64,000 nt of DNA from Marasmitruncus massiliensis. Lineage in GTDB: Bacteria; Bacillota; Clostridia; Oscillospirales; Ruminococcaceae. Positions within the stretch are counted from its first letter, which is position 1. Each line of letters starts with the position of its first letter. The stretch lies in contig NZ_FYDE01000005.1 of assembly GCF_900186535.1 (NCBI RefSeq), positions 224,895 to 288,894 on the forward strand, written 5' to 3'. The notes under the pieces are model-generated. The model did not search any database. It worked only from the letters and a program-made list of their open reading frames with translations, and was not told the DNA's origin. Positions 1-8,100 of this stretch are shown here, one piece after another. The translations under genes were made by a program, and so were the position numbers.

Positions 1-36
1 CTGCAAAAAACAGGCCTGCGGGAACTTTCCGCTTTC

Positions 37-1032
37 TTACAGTCTGGTCGAATAGCGTTTAACCAATTCACCCGAAAGGGTGGTTTTATCAGGAAAATCC
101 TTTCCGGCGATCACGCCGAACAGCGTGGAAATAGCGGTCATGCAAAGCGCCTCCACGCGGCTGTCCACCGAAGTCAGCTCCGGTTCGCAGCAGCGCGCCA
201 GAATGGAATTGTTGTAGCCGATAATCTCGAGATCGCGGGGAATGGCGCGTCCGTGCGCAAGCGCCGATTTGACAGCGGCGACCGCGAGCGCGTCCTCCGA
301 GGTCACTACCGCGTCGACCGGGAGTTCGGATTCAAAAATCCGGTCGAACTCCCCACGGATATTTTCGATGCCGGAGGAGCGGCATCGCATCACCATCCGC
401 TCGTCGGCAGGAATTCCTGCCGATGCCAGCGCGAAGCGGTAGCCATCCAGTTTCTGGCGGCCGGAATAGGTGGTGGTGTCATAGGCGTAAAGCACATGCC
501 GTCTGTCCTTAGCAATCAGCGCGTCCACGGCGTCACGCACCGAACCGAAATCGTCGCAGACGACGCAATAGACGTTTTTCGCTTTGACATAGCCGTTGAT
601 GAGCAGGATCGGCACCTGTTTGGCAGCGCTTTCGATATAAGAGGTATCCCCGCTAAGAAAATGGGAGCCGACCAGGATGATAGCGTCCACCCGCTTGGAA
701 AGCAGGATCCCCAGATAGCCCTTTTTCGCCTCCAGCTCGCCGCCCGTACAGCAAAGCAGGGAATCGTAATTTTGGCGGCGAAGCTCCCGTTCCAGTGTGG
801 AAACGGCCTGCGCCAGATAGATGTCCGCGACGTCCATACAGAGGATGCCGACCGTTTTCATGCTGTTCATCCCCAGCCCGCGGGCGATGGCGTTGGGGGT
901 GTACCCTTTTTCCTCCATGACGGCAAGCACCCGCTGGCGGGTTGCTTCGCTGACGCCTTTTTTATTGTTGATCACCCGGCTGACCGTAGCAATCGAAACA
1001 CCGGATTTTTTGGAAATATCATAAATGGTCAT
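37..1032 (-). CDS. LacI-family transcriptional regulator
   Basis: A 331-residue LacI/GalR repressor. The N-terminal helix-turn-helix has the typical MTIYDISKKSGVSIATVSRV start and the hinge helix region IARGLGMNSMKTVG near residues 50-65. A periplasmic-binding-protein-like sugar domain fills the rest. I chose the ATG at 1032 because the AGGGGTGG site lies about 7 bases upstream; a GTG nine bases earlier is also possible. The gene is divergent from uxaB, and palindromes of LacI/CRE type lie in the shared gap, so it probably represses uxaBA and perhaps itself, with a hexuronate-derived inducer. The inducer is inferred from the neighbours, not seen. Confidence 0.9.
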   Translation of the reverse strand: MTIYDISKKSGVSIATVSRVINNKKGVSEATRQRVLAVMEEKGYTPNAIARGLGMNSMKTVGILCMDVADIYLAQAVSTLERELRRQNYDSLLCCTGGELEAKKGYLGILLSKRVDAIILVGSHFLSGDTSYIESAAKQVPILLINGYVKAKNVYCVVCDDFGSVRDAVDALIAKDRRHVLYAYDTTTYSGRQKLDGYRFALASAGIPADERMVMRCRSSGIENIRGEFDRIFESELPVDAVVTSEDALAVAAVKSALAHGRAIPRDLEIIGYNNSILARCCEPELTSVDSRVEALCMTAISTLFGVIAGKDFPDKTTLSGELVKRYSTRL

Positions 1033-1091
1033 TGCAGCCACCCCTGACCCGCCGTTATAAAACGGAATCTTTGTCTAGATTATATGCCAAA

Positions 1092-1106
1092 CGTAAGCGC
1101 TTTACA
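1092..1106. promoter_or_regulatory. LacI/CRE-type palindromic operator near the regulator gene
   Basis: CGTAAGCGCTTTACA is a near-perfect palindrome around a central CG, as in operators of LacI-family proteins and CcpA sites. It lies 60 bases upstream of the lacI-type start, which suggests autoregulation or catabolite control. Confidence 0.6.
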
Positions 1107-1218
1107 ACCTCTTTCTTGCGCTCTTACAGAAGTTCGGTGAAAAGCGCCAAATTGACGATACAGAATTACTCGAAAACGACAAATATTCGAAAAAAACGAT
1201 GAAAACACAGTGCTTCTA

Positions 1219-1247
1219 TTGACTTTCTTTTCATGCGCAATTATCAT
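1219..1247 (+). promoter_or_regulatory. Sigma-A type promoter for uxaB
   Basis: TTGACT and TATCAT are separated by exactly 17 bases, giving a transcription start near 1254. The uxaB start codon is about 95 bases further on, and an operator lies just after the predicted start of transcription. Confidence 0.6.
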
Positions 1248-1263
1248 AGATGTATACAAGAAA

Positions 1264-1277
1264 CGTAACCGCTTACA
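1264..1277. promoter_or_regulatory. LacI-type operator downstream of the uxaB promoter
   Basis: CGTAACCGCTTACA contains the palindrome GTAA-CCGC-TTAC. It resembles the site at 1092-1106 and sits about 10 bases after the predicted transcription start, a classic roadblock position for a repressor. It is the best candidate target of the adjacent LacI-family protein. Confidence 0.6.
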
Positions 1278-1348
1278 TTATCTGCGCCCTATCTTTGCAG
1301 AGGGCCATGCAAGCGGATGATCAAAATGATTTGAAGGGGACTTTTCAA

Positions 1349-2815
1349 ATGAAAACAATGAACAAAGATCTGTTCACCGCAAAATCCCGCCCGATCGGCG
1401 TCATGCAGTACGGCGAGGGTAATTTCCTGCGCGCGTTTGCCGATTATATGATTGATATCGCAAACGAAAAAGGCGTTACCGATCTGGGCATCGCAATCGT
1501 AAAGCCGATCCCGTTTGGCAGCTTGGACCGCTTCCACGAGCAGGATAACCTCTACACGGTGGTTCTGCGCGGACAGATGGACGGCAAGGTCATCAATGAT
1601 GCCCGCGTGATTACCTCCGTGCAGAAAGCGGTGGACGCTTACAGCGAATATGCGGACTATATGGAGACCGCCTGCCTTGACACGCTGAAAATTGTGATCT
1701 CCAACACCACCGAGGCCGGTATCGTATTTGACGAGACCGATAAACTGGAAAGCGAGCCGCCCGTCACCTACCCCGGTAAGCTGACCAAGGCGCTTTATGC
1801 GCGTTTTAAAAAATTCGCGGGCGCAGCCGACAAGGGCCTTGTGATTATCCCCTGCGAACTGATCGAACACAACGGCGATAAGCTGCACACCTGCGTGAAT
1901 CAGTTTATCGACCTGTGGAAGCTCGGCGATGATTTCAAAAAATGGGTGGAGGAGAGCTGCACCTTCTGCTGCACGCTGGTCGACCGCATCGTAACCGGCT
2001 ATCCGCGCGACAATGTGGAGGAAACCGCCAAACAGCTCGGCTATGTGGATAATCTCGTCGATACCGCCGAACCGTTCGGCCTGTGGGTAATCGAGAGCAA
2101 AAAAGACATTTCAAAGATCTTCCCCATCGACAAAGCCGGGCTTCCGGTTGTCTTCACCGATGACCAGACCCCGTACCGTGAACGCAAGGTCCGCATCCTC
2201 AACGGCGCGCACACTTCCACCGTTCTGGCGGGCTACCTTGCCGGATTTGATATCGTGGGCGAAATTATGAAGGACGCCGACGTCCGCAAGCTGATGGAAA
2301 CCATTGTGTTTGAGGAAATTGTGCCCACCGTCAAACTGCCGCATGATGAGGTTGTCGCGTTCGCGAACTCGGTGTTCGAGCGTTTCGAGAATCCGTTCAT
2401 CAAGCATCGCCTGCTGGACATCTCCCTCAACTCCGTTTCCAAGTGGAAATCCCGCATCCTGCCTACCTTCCGCGACAACTATAACAAGAACGGCGCGATT
2501 CCCCGCCTGCTCACCTTCTCCTTTGCGGCGCTGATGGCGTTCTATTCCACCACCTGCGAGATGGACGGCGGAATCCTCAAGGGCGACCGCAACGGTGAGC
2601 GCTATGACATCAAGGACGACGCGGCCGCGCTGGAATTCTTCGCTTCCCACAAAGGCAGCTCAGACGAGGAATTTGTGAAAGCATTTGCTTCCCATACCGC
2701 GTTCTGGGGCGAAGACCTCACCAAATATACCGGCTTTGTATCCGCTGTAGCTGCCTATCTGGGCGACATCCGCGCCAAGGGCATGAAAGCCGTCCTACAC
2801 GGGCTGGTCAAATAA
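1349..2815 (+). CDS. uxaB: Tagaturonate reductase (altronate oxidoreductase)
   Basis: A 488-residue member of the polyol/mannitol dehydrogenase family. It would reduce tagaturonate to altronate with NADH in galacturonate breakdown. The N-terminal nucleotide-binding region starts GVMQYGEGNFLRAF, the family's version of the G-x-G-x-F-x-R-A motif. The C-terminal domain carries NGAHTSTVLAGYLAG and the lysine-rich KWKSRILPTF segment typical of UxaB. The frame is open upstream to 1250, but that extension would translate the operator; the ATG at 1349 has GAAGGGGA eight bases upstream. It is followed after 42 bases by uxaA, so the two are probably cotranscribed. Confidence 0.92.
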   Translation: MKTMNKDLFTAKSRPIGVMQYGEGNFLRAFADYMIDIANEKGVTDLGIAIVKPIPFGSLDRFHEQDNLYTVVLRGQMDGKVINDARVITSVQKAVDAYSEYADYMETACLDTLKIVISNTTEAGIVFDETDKLESEPPVTYPGKLTKALYARFKKFAGAADKGLVIIPCELIEHNGDKLHTCVNQFIDLWKLGDDFKKWVEESCTFCCTLVDRIVTGYPRDNVEETAKQLGYVDNLVDTAEPFGLWVIESKKDISKIFPIDKAGLPVVFTDDQTPYRERKVRILNGAHTSTVLAGYLAGFDIVGEIMKDADVRKLMETIVFEEIVPTVKLPHDEVVAFANSVFERFENPFIKHRLLDISLNSVSKWKSRILPTFRDNYNKNGAIPRLLTFSFAALMAFYSTTCEMDGGILKGDRNGERYDIKDDAAALEFFASHKGSSDEEFVKAFASHTAFWGEDLTKYTGFVSAVAAYLGDIRAKGMKAVLHGLVK

Positions 2816-2857
2816 ACAGCCAATTTAACCGATTCACCCACAACAGGGAGGTTCACC

Positions 2858-4339
2858 ATGTTAAAATTTCTGGTCATCCATCCGTCGGATAACGTAGGCG
2901 TTGCGCTTTACCCGATTGCTAAAGGCGAAGCTGTGGACGCGCGCGGCGTTTCCGTCACTGCCGCCGAAGAAATTACGGCGGGACATAAAATAGCCATCAA
3001 ACCGATTGCCAAGGGCGAAGATGTCATCAAGTACGGCTATCCGATCGGTACCGCGCAGACGGATATCGCGCCGGGCCAGTGGGTGCATGTTCAAAACATC
3101 AAAACCAAATTAAATGATAAGCTGACCTATTCCTACCAGCCCGCGCTGAAACCGCTTACGCCGGAAACGCCCAAGACATTTGAGGGTTATGTCCGTGAAG
3201 ACGGGCGTGTCGGCGTGCGCAACGAGATCTGGATCATCCCTACCGTCGGCTGTGTCAATTCCATTGCCGCGCTGATTGAAAAGGGCGCGCAGGAATTCGT
3301 GAAGGGCACCGTGGAGGGCGTCCACGCCTTTGCGCACCCCTATGGCTGCTCCCAGCTGACCGAGGACCATCTCAATACCCAGAAAGCCCTTGCCGGGCTG
3401 GTGCGCCATCCCAACGCGGGCGGCGTGCTGGTTCTGGGGCTCGGCTGCGAGAACAACAATATTGCGGAATTTAAAAAGGTACTTGGCGAAACCAACCCCG
3501 ACCGTGTGAAATTCCTCAACTGTCAGGACAGCGAGGATGAGGTCGCGGAGGGCGTCCGCCTGATCGGGGAACTTGCCAACTACACGGGCAGCTTCCGCCG
3601 GCAGACCTGTTCCGCCTCCGAACTGATTGTCGGTCTCAAGTGCGGCGGTTCCGACGGCCTTTCCGGCATCTCCGCGAACCCGCTTGTCGGCGCCTTCTCG
3701 GATATCCTTACCATGCAGGGCGGTACCTCCATCCTCACGGAGGTCCCTGAAATGTTCGGTGCGGAAACGATCCTGATGAACCGCTGCAGGGACGAAGAAA
3801 CTTTTCAGAAGACCGTTGATCTCATCAACAACTTCAAGGATTATTTTGTCCGCCACAACCAGACCATTTATGAGAACCCCTCCCCCGGCAACAAGGCGGG
3901 CGGCATCTCGACGCTGGAGGATAAGAGCCTCGGCTGTACACAGAAGGGCGGCGCGGGCATTGTAACCGACGTTCTTGCCTACGGGGATCAGGTGTCGACC
4001 CGGGGGTTGAACCTCCTGCAGGCGCCCGGCAACGACCTTGTGGCGGCAACCGCGCTGGCGGTAGCGGGTGCGCAGATCGTACTGTTTACCACCGGCCGCG
4101 GCACACCGTTCGGATGTCCTGTGCCGACGGTGAAAATTTCCAGCAACACTCCCCTATTTGAGAAAAAGCGCGGCTGGATCGATTTCAATGCCGGCCAGTT
4201 TGTGGAAGGCGTCCCGATGGAGCAGCTTTCCCGCGAATTTTATGATTATATTCTGTCGATCGCTTCCGGTGAACAAACCACCGGTGAAAAGCATGGCATC
4301 CGCGATCTTGCCATCTTTAAGGACGGCGTCACCCTGTAA
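2858..4339 (+). CDS. uxaA: Altronate dehydratase
   Basis: A 493-residue UxaA/GarD-type iron-dependent dehydratase, converting D-altronate to 2-keto-3-deoxy-gluconate. It has the short N-terminal SAF domain (about residues 1-95) followed by the large catalytic domain starting at FEGYVREDGRVGVRNE. Conserved stretches include HPYGCSQL, LGLGCENNN, LKCGGSDGLSGISANP and TGRGTPFGCPVPT, with cysteines suited to metal or cluster binding. The length is normal for the family. The start has AGGGAGG upstream. With uxaB it completes the tagaturonate-to-KDG part of the pathway; an isomerase, KDG kinase and aldolase are not in the window. Confidence 0.94.
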   Translation: MLKFLVIHPSDNVGVALYPIAKGEAVDARGVSVTAAEEITAGHKIAIKPIAKGEDVIKYGYPIGTAQTDIAPGQWVHVQNIKTKLNDKLTYSYQPALKPLTPETPKTFEGYVREDGRVGVRNEIWIIPTVGCVNSIAALIEKGAQEFVKGTVEGVHAFAHPYGCSQLTEDHLNTQKALAGLVRHPNAGGVLVLGLGCENNNIAEFKKVLGETNPDRVKFLNCQDSEDEVAEGVRLIGELANYTGSFRRQTCSASELIVGLKCGGSDGLSGISANPLVGAFSDILTMQGGTSILTEVPEMFGAETILMNRCRDEETFQKTVDLINNFKDYFVRHNQTIYENPSPGNKAGGISTLEDKSLGCTQKGGAGIVTDVLAYGDQVSTRGLNLLQAPGNDLVAATALAVAGAQIVLFTTGRGTPFGCPVPTVKISSNTPLFEKKRGWIDFNAGQFVEGVPMEQLSREFYDYILSIASGEQTTGEKHGIRDLAIFKDGVTL

Positions 4340-4352
4340 AATCGAACACAAA

Positions 4353-4394
4353 CAAAAAAGCAGGCCCGGTGAACTTCACCGGGCCTGCTTTTTG
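4353..4394. terminator. Bidirectional terminator between uxaA and the AI-2E-type gene
   Basis: A 14-base stem (AGCAGGCCCGGTGA and its complement) with a short loop, A-rich before and T-rich after. It lies between convergent genes and can serve both. Confidence 0.85.
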
Positions 4395-4399
4395 CTGAT

Positions 4400-5554
4400 T
4401 CAAGTTGTTTCGGTTTCGGAAGGCTTGTCCGTTTCATGAAGCCGGCTCTTGACCAGTCTGCCGAAAAGGAAATAGAAAATTGCGAAGACAGGCGTTCCCA
4501 GCACCATTCCGGGAATGCCGAACAGCCCGCCGCCGATCGTCACAGCGAACAGCACCCAGAGCGGAGGCAGGCCCACCGATTCCCCGATGATCTTCGGTGC
4601 GATGATATTGCCGTCCACCTGCTGCACCACAAGTACAAAAATGATATATAAAAATGCTTTGACGGGGCTGACCATCAGCAGGATAATAAAGCCGGGAACC
4701 GCTCCGATAAACGGCCCGAAGAACGGGATCACATTGGTGACGCCCATGATCACGCCGATCAGCAGAAAATATGGAAAGCGGAACAGCCAAAGCCCCAGGA
4801 CGCTGACAATGCCGACAAAGAGCGCGTCCAAAAGCTGGCCGGAAACATAATTCGTAAAGGTGTGGGAGGCGACGACAGCAATTCCCCGAACTTGCTTTGC
4901 GGAGCGCTCCGGGAGAAAAGCCCGCACAATCCGGTCCATCTGAAAAAACAGGGTCTCCTTGTTGAGCAGGATGTGGATGGATACAATCAGGCCGATGACA
5001 GCGTTAATCACACCGCCGCCCAGGGAAACCACCATGCCCGCAAGCTGCGGAACGGAGCTGAGAATACCAAGCAGAAAATTGGGCAGGGAGTTCATCATCT
5101 GCCAGAACCAGCCGCTAACCGTTTCTATGATGGCCGGGTCAAGGTTCACTCTGGCGATCAGCTGTTCCACCTCGCTTTGCAGGGAATAGAGATACTGCGG
5201 AATGCTTTTTGAGAGGATGGAAAGGCTTGTAACAAACTGCGGTACCACGACGGTGAGCAGCAGCGCCAAAAACAGAAATAACAGAAAATAGGAGCACAGC
5301 AGGGACAGCGGGCGCAAAAGCTTTCTCACAATGGGATATTTGTGATGCGCGAGATCGCAGAACACATGTTTTTCAAACGCGCGCATCAGAAAGTTCACAA
5401 TGAACGCAAGCACAATCCCAATCAGGAAGGGGGTAAACAGACGGGCAACCGTATTCAGCGCGCCCGAAATGGAAGCGAGATTGCTCAGCCCCAGATAGAG
5501 TATGACGGTGAATGCCGCGACAATGCAGTATCCCCGGATCGTTTCCTTTCTCAA
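4400..5554 (-). CDS. AI-2E family transporter (PerM/YdiK-like permease)
   Basis: A 384-residue polytopic membrane protein of the AI-2E transporter family. Hydrophobic segments occur near residues 10-50, 70-95, 155-180 and in the C-terminal third. The family hallmark PFFGPFIGAVPG follows IGVIMGVTNVI, and VGLPPLWVLFAVTIGGGLFG occurs near the end. Family members are assigned to export of autoinducer-2, Na+/H+ exchange or undefined roles, so the substrate is open. The likely start is a TTG at 5554 with GGAAGG six bases upstream; the TTGA overlaps the EamA stop codon, which implies translational coupling. Confidence 0.85.
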   Translation of the reverse strand: MRKETIRGYCIVAAFTVILYLGLSNLASISGALNTVARLFTPFLIGIVLAFIVNFLMRAFEKHVFCDLAHHKYPIVRKLLRPLSLLCSYFLLFLFLALLLTVVVPQFVTSLSILSKSIPQYLYSLQSEVEQLIARVNLDPAIIETVSGWFWQMMNSLPNFLLGILSSVPQLAGMVVSLGGGVINAVIGLIVSIHILLNKETLFFQMDRIVRAFLPERSAKQVRGIAVVASHTFTNYVSGQLLDALFVGIVSVLGLWLFRFPYFLLIGVIMGVTNVIPFFGPFIGAVPGFIILLMVSPVKAFLYIIFVLVVQQVDGNIIAPKIIGESVGLPPLWVLFAVTIGGGLFGIPGMVLGTPVFAIFYFLFGRLVKSRLHETDKPSETETT

Positions 5555-6468
5555 ACAGACACCTTCCTTTCCTGTTTTGTAACGGCTTCCCGACGCCCCA
5601 GTGTGCCTTCCGCAATCATAACGCCCAGCAGGATCAGCACGCCTCCCGCCAGCATCAGCAGCGTGATCCGCTCGCGCAGGAAGATGACCGAAAATACCAT
5701 TGTTACCAGCGGGTTCAGATAAACAAAATTGTTGGCCCGCACCGCGCCCAGGTGGGCTACCACCTGATACCACAGCACATAGCAGACCGACGAGGCCACC
5801 AGTCCCAGAAAGACCAGATGGAACCAGACCCACGGCAGCAAAAAGACACCCGGGGCAGGCTGACGCCTGTCCAGAAGCAGGAGCGGCACCATTGTAAGGA
5901 TCGCATAGAAGAAGATCTTGCGCGTAATGTAGACGGGCTTATACGGGCTGTCAAACCTGCGCAGCAGGATACAGTAAAACGCCCAGAGCAAAGCGGCCGT
6001 AAGTGCCAGCAGGTCGCCTGCGGGAGACAGTTTCAGCACGAACTTCCCGTTGCAGACCACGAAAAAAATACCGGCCATCGCCGACAGGAACCCGTAAATC
6101 TGCCGGCGGCTCATCTTTTCGTCCCTGGTGCAGAGGTGCGCGGCGACAGAGGTGAGGATTGGCGCGGCGGAAATCAGGAGGCTCACGTTGGAGGCCTGCG
6201 TAAAGGACAGCGCGGAGTTTTCCGCCAGAAAATAAAAAGTACTCCCTGTCAGCGCCGCCAAGAGATATCTCAATTCGGATTTCGTACCCTCGGGACGGTG
6301 AAAGCGCGGATAGATGACCAGCAGCCCCAGGTAGGCGATCAGATAACGCGCCAGCATAATCTGGATGGGGGTCAGATCATCCAGCAGAATTTTTGTGGAA
6401 ATAAAAGTAGAGCCCCAAATAAAAATTACCAGGAGCGCGAGCAGGATATAAACGCGGTTTGTTTTCAT
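5551..6468 (-). CDS. EamA/DMT-superfamily transporter
   Basis: A 305-residue drug/metabolite transporter with about ten hydrophobic segments in two EamA repeats. The first repeat begins ALLVIFIWGSTFISTKIL and the second ALTAALLWAFYCILLRRF; the last segments include LNPLVTMVFSVIFLRERIT, a usual DMT motif. It probably exports a small metabolite or amino acid; the substrate cannot be deduced. It overlaps the downstream AI-2E-type gene by four bases, so the two form one operon. Confidence 0.88.
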   Translation of the reverse strand: MKTNRVYILLALLVIFIWGSTFISTKILLDDLTPIQIMLARYLIAYLGLLVIYPRFHRPEGTKSELRYLLAALTGSTFYFLAENSALSFTQASNVSLLISAAPILTSVAAHLCTRDEKMSRRQIYGFLSAMAGIFFVVCNGKFVLKLSPAGDLLALTAALLWAFYCILLRRFDSPYKPVYITRKIFFYAILTMVPLLLLDRRQPAPGVFLLPWVWFHLVFLGLVASSVCYVLWYQVVAHLGAVRANNFVYLNPLVTMVFSVIFLRERITLLMLAGGVLILLGVMIAEGTLGRREAVTKQERKVSV

Positions 6469-6498
6469 ATTGCGGTTTGTTCCACCCTTTTTATGTTG

Positions 6499-6678
6499 TC
6501 AGCTCCGCTGCGAAGTCTGAAAATTATCCCAGAACCCCTTCCCGTCGGCAACCTCGGAAATCTGGGAAAACACGACAAGCGCAAGCAGCACGATAACCGC
6601 CGCGATGATCAGCGCGGCGGTCAGCCTGCCCCGTTTTCGATTGCCGCGCTGCGGCGCTTTTCTCAGCAGCTTTCCCAT
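6499..6678 (-). CDS. Small single-pass membrane protein
   Basis: A 59-residue protein: a basic N terminus (MGKLLRKAPQRGNRKRGR), one hydrophobic helix (LTAALIIAAVIVLLALVVF) and a short polar tail rich in acidic and aromatic residues. It has an AGGAGG ribosome site ten bases before the ATG. Positive charges ahead of the helix predict an inside N terminus. I recognise no family. It lies between a transporter and another small membrane protein on the same strand and may belong to the same operon. Confidence 0.55.
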   Translation of the reverse strand: MGKLLRKAPQRGNRKRGRLTAALIIAAVIVLLALVVFSQISEVADGKGFWDNFQTSQRS

Positions 6679-6695
6679 GAGGGTCTATCCTCCTG

Positions 6696-6923
6696 TCAAA
6701 TTTGGCCGCGTCCGGCTTCAAACATCCGCGAAATCAGGCGGCAGAAGGTGAGCAGAACCACGGTTTGAACCAGAGGCGTCAGCTTTTTGCGGTCTCTCAC
6801 GGCATACATGCCAAAGAGTGTACCCGCCGAAAATAAAAAGATTTTAAAAACAGCGACATCAAAAGCGGTAAAACGTTTCCACTTCTCCATTCCCCAATCC
6901 ATTAAATCAAAAACAACATCCAT
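6696..6923 (-). CDS. Small hypothetical membrane protein
   Basis: A 75-residue protein starting MDVVFDLMDWGMEKWKRF with a hydrophobic stretch FKIFLFSAGTLFGMYAV and a second, weaker one near LVQTVVLLTFCRLI. The ATG at 6923 is chosen over an in-frame ATG at 6959 because GGAGGGA lies seven bases upstream. The layout (amphipathic start, two helices with a KK turn) resembles small permease-like proteins in Clostridia, but I cannot name the family. It is upstream of the 59-residue membrane protein, 17 bases apart. Confidence 0.55.
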   Translation of the reverse strand: MDVVFDLMDWGMEKWKRFTAFDVAVFKIFLFSAGTLFGMYAVRDRKKLTPLVQTVVLLTFCRLISRMFEAGRGQI

Positions 6924-7013
6924 TGCAGATCCCTCCTCTCGGCTTGGGCATATACGCATAATTTTCCTGAATTCAGTGTACCATAAATGAAGCTGTATTG
7001 AAAGGTCAAATCC

Positions 7014-7042
7014 TTGCCGGAATCATATAGTTCCGGTATAAT
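7014..7042 (+). promoter_or_regulatory. Putative promoter upstream of the ArAE-like gene
   Basis: TTGCCG and a perfect TATAAT are 17 bases apart. The next rightward gene starts at 7295, after a hairpin-rich repeat, so the leader would be about 240 bases. Confidence 0.45.
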
Positions 7043-7148
7043 AAGCACATTGTAAACCGTATATCGGTTTGCGACCCGCCGTTAGCGGGTAGTCGCGCGC
7101 TGCGCGACATCGTGCTTGTTACACGATAGCCAAAACGGACTTGCACTT

Positions 7149-7243
7149 GTGGTATAATAGCCGCAAAGCGGCCATTATACGCTTATGGCCAGAGCGATGC
7201 GCTCGCAAAACTCGCTCCCGCCCTGATGGCCAATGATACCACA
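7149..7243. repeat. Hairpin-forming intergenic repeat, copy 1
   Basis: The element opens TGGTATAATAGCCGC and ends GGCCAATGATACCA, so its ends are inverted repeats of each other. The left half is itself a 13-base hairpin (GTATAATAGCCGC against GCGGCCATTATAC). A 17-base direct repeat, TGCACTTGTGGTAT(A/C)AT, brackets it. A diverged copy lies at 13684-13775. The gap 6960-7294 holds nothing else apart from the promoter at 7014. Confidence 0.6.
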
Positions 7244-7294
7244 CGTACTCTGCACTTGTGGTATCATAAAAAAGATTTCATGGAGGTATGCGGT

Positions 7295-7804
7295 ATGAAA
7301 CTGGGCAAAACCGATTTCCATGTGGGAATGCGCAACCTGAAAACAGCTCTGGCAATTTTATTTTGCCTCCTGCTTTATCAGGTTATCCCGGGATCTGCGT
7401 CCTATGCATGCATTGCCGCGCTGATTGTCATGCAGTCCACTCTGGAGGAATCGCTCGAACAGGCGCGCAACCGAATCGCAGGGATTGCGATCGGCGGAGT
7501 TTTCGGGGCGTTATTTTCTTCGGCCAATCTGCTGATTCGGGTCTCTTTTCTGCGAATTCTGGCTGTTTCCCTTGGTGTCACACTGCTGATTTTTCTTTGC
7601 AATCTGCTGGGGAAACGCGGTGCCATCGTCATGGGATGCGTGACCTTTCTGGTCATTATGCTTCCCGATACCCCGCAGAACCCGTGGCAATATTCCCTGC
7701 TCTGTGTAATTGACAATACGATCGGCACCGTTGTTGCCGTACTGGTAAATCTGTTGATCCGGCCCCCAAAAAAGAGCGGACAGAATCTCAAATCCGGACC
7801 ATAA
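7295..7804 (+). CDS. Aromatic acid exporter / FUSC-like membrane protein
   Basis: A 169-residue membrane protein with five or six hydrophobic helices. It matches the N-terminal membrane domain of the aromatic acid exporter (ArAE, DUF939) family: MRNLKTALAILFCLLLYQ, YACIAALIVMQSTLEES and the NRIAGIAIGGVFGALF segment after a conserved arginine. The usual large cytoplasmic C-terminal domain is absent, so it is a short form. The ATG at 7295 has TGGAGG eight bases upstream. It ends at a hairpin shared with the convergent small gene at 7837-8010. Confidence 0.75.
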   Translation: MKLGKTDFHVGMRNLKTALAILFCLLLYQVIPGSASYACIAALIVMQSTLEESLEQARNRIAGIAIGGVFGALFSSANLLIRVSFLRILAVSLGVTLLIFLCNLLGKRGAIVMGCVTFLVIMLPDTPQNPWQYSLLCVIDNTIGTVVAVLVNLLIRPPKKSGQNLKSGP

Positions 7805-7828
7805 ACAAAACCGCCTTTTGCAGGCGGC
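7803..7828. terminator. Terminator hairpin between convergent genes
   Basis: CCGCC and GGCGG arms around a seven-base loop; read leftward it is followed by TTTTGTTT. It lies between the stop codons of the ArAE-like gene and the small leftward gene. Confidence 0.6.
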
Positions 7829-7836
7829 TGTTTCAT

Positions 7837-8010
7837 TTAATCCATAGAGTTTTCATCGACGACAGGCTTGGTACATTGAGTGCGGCGGGTTTCGGATTCC
7901 TCGCTCTGTATATACAGTTCTTCTGTCTGTTCCTGTATCTGCTGAAGCTCTATGATGACGTCCGTAATTTTGTTAAACAGTTGGCTGTACATCTTTTGAT
8001 AGTCTGCCAT
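7837..8010 (-). CDS. Conserved 57-residue protein (paralogue at 48229)
   Basis: A 57-residue protein starting MADYQKMYSQLFNKITDVI, mostly helical, with a Q/E-rich amphipathic middle (ELQQIQEQTEELYIQ). A GGAGGT ribosome site precedes the ATG. A clear paralogue lies inside the mobile element at 48229-48396; the two share the pattern MADYxKMYxxLFNxxTDxI and TEEL. The role is unknown to me. It is divergent from the XRE regulator at 8101, and two operator-like palindromes lie between them. Confidence 0.7.
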   Translation of the reverse strand: MADYQKMYSQLFNKITDVIIELQQIQEQTEELYIQSEESETRRTQCTKPVVDENSMD

Positions 8011-8035
8011 AACGAATCACCTCCGTATAATTTTC

Positions 8036-8048
8036 GGACAAATAGTCC
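8036..8048. promoter_or_regulatory. Palindromic operator 1, GGAC-N5-GTCC
   Basis: GGACAAATAGTCC is an inverted repeat in the divergent gap between the small gene and the XRE gene. A second site of the same form is centred 25 bases away. The adjacent XRE protein is the likely binder (inference). Confidence 0.55.
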
Positions 8049-8060
8049 AATTTGTCAATA

Positions 8061-8073
8061 GGACAATGCGTCC
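8061..8073. promoter_or_regulatory. Palindromic operator 2, GGAC-N5-GTCC
   Basis: GGACAATGCGTCC repeats the arms of the site at 8036-8048 with the same five-base spacer. It lies 28 bases upstream of the XRE start, suitable for autorepression. Confidence 0.55.
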
Positions 8074-8100
8074 TAAATTATACTATTTATGGTGATGTAA

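Noticed and set aside
253-1047. Rightward 264-codon frame
   Set aside because: Antisense shadow of the LacI-type gene, whose leftward product has clear family motifs.
1250-1348. Upstream extension of uxaB
   Set aside because: It contains the operator and predicted transcription start; the ATG at 1349 has a good ribosome site and matches the family start.
5555-5833. Upstream extension of the AI-2E-type gene
   Set aside because: It lies inside the EamA gene and is not hydrophobic in the family pattern; the TTG at 5554 has a ribosome site.
5512-6768. Rightward 418-codon frame
   Set aside because: Antisense of the EamA transporter and neighbours; composition rich in Gln, Arg and His, with no recognisable motif.
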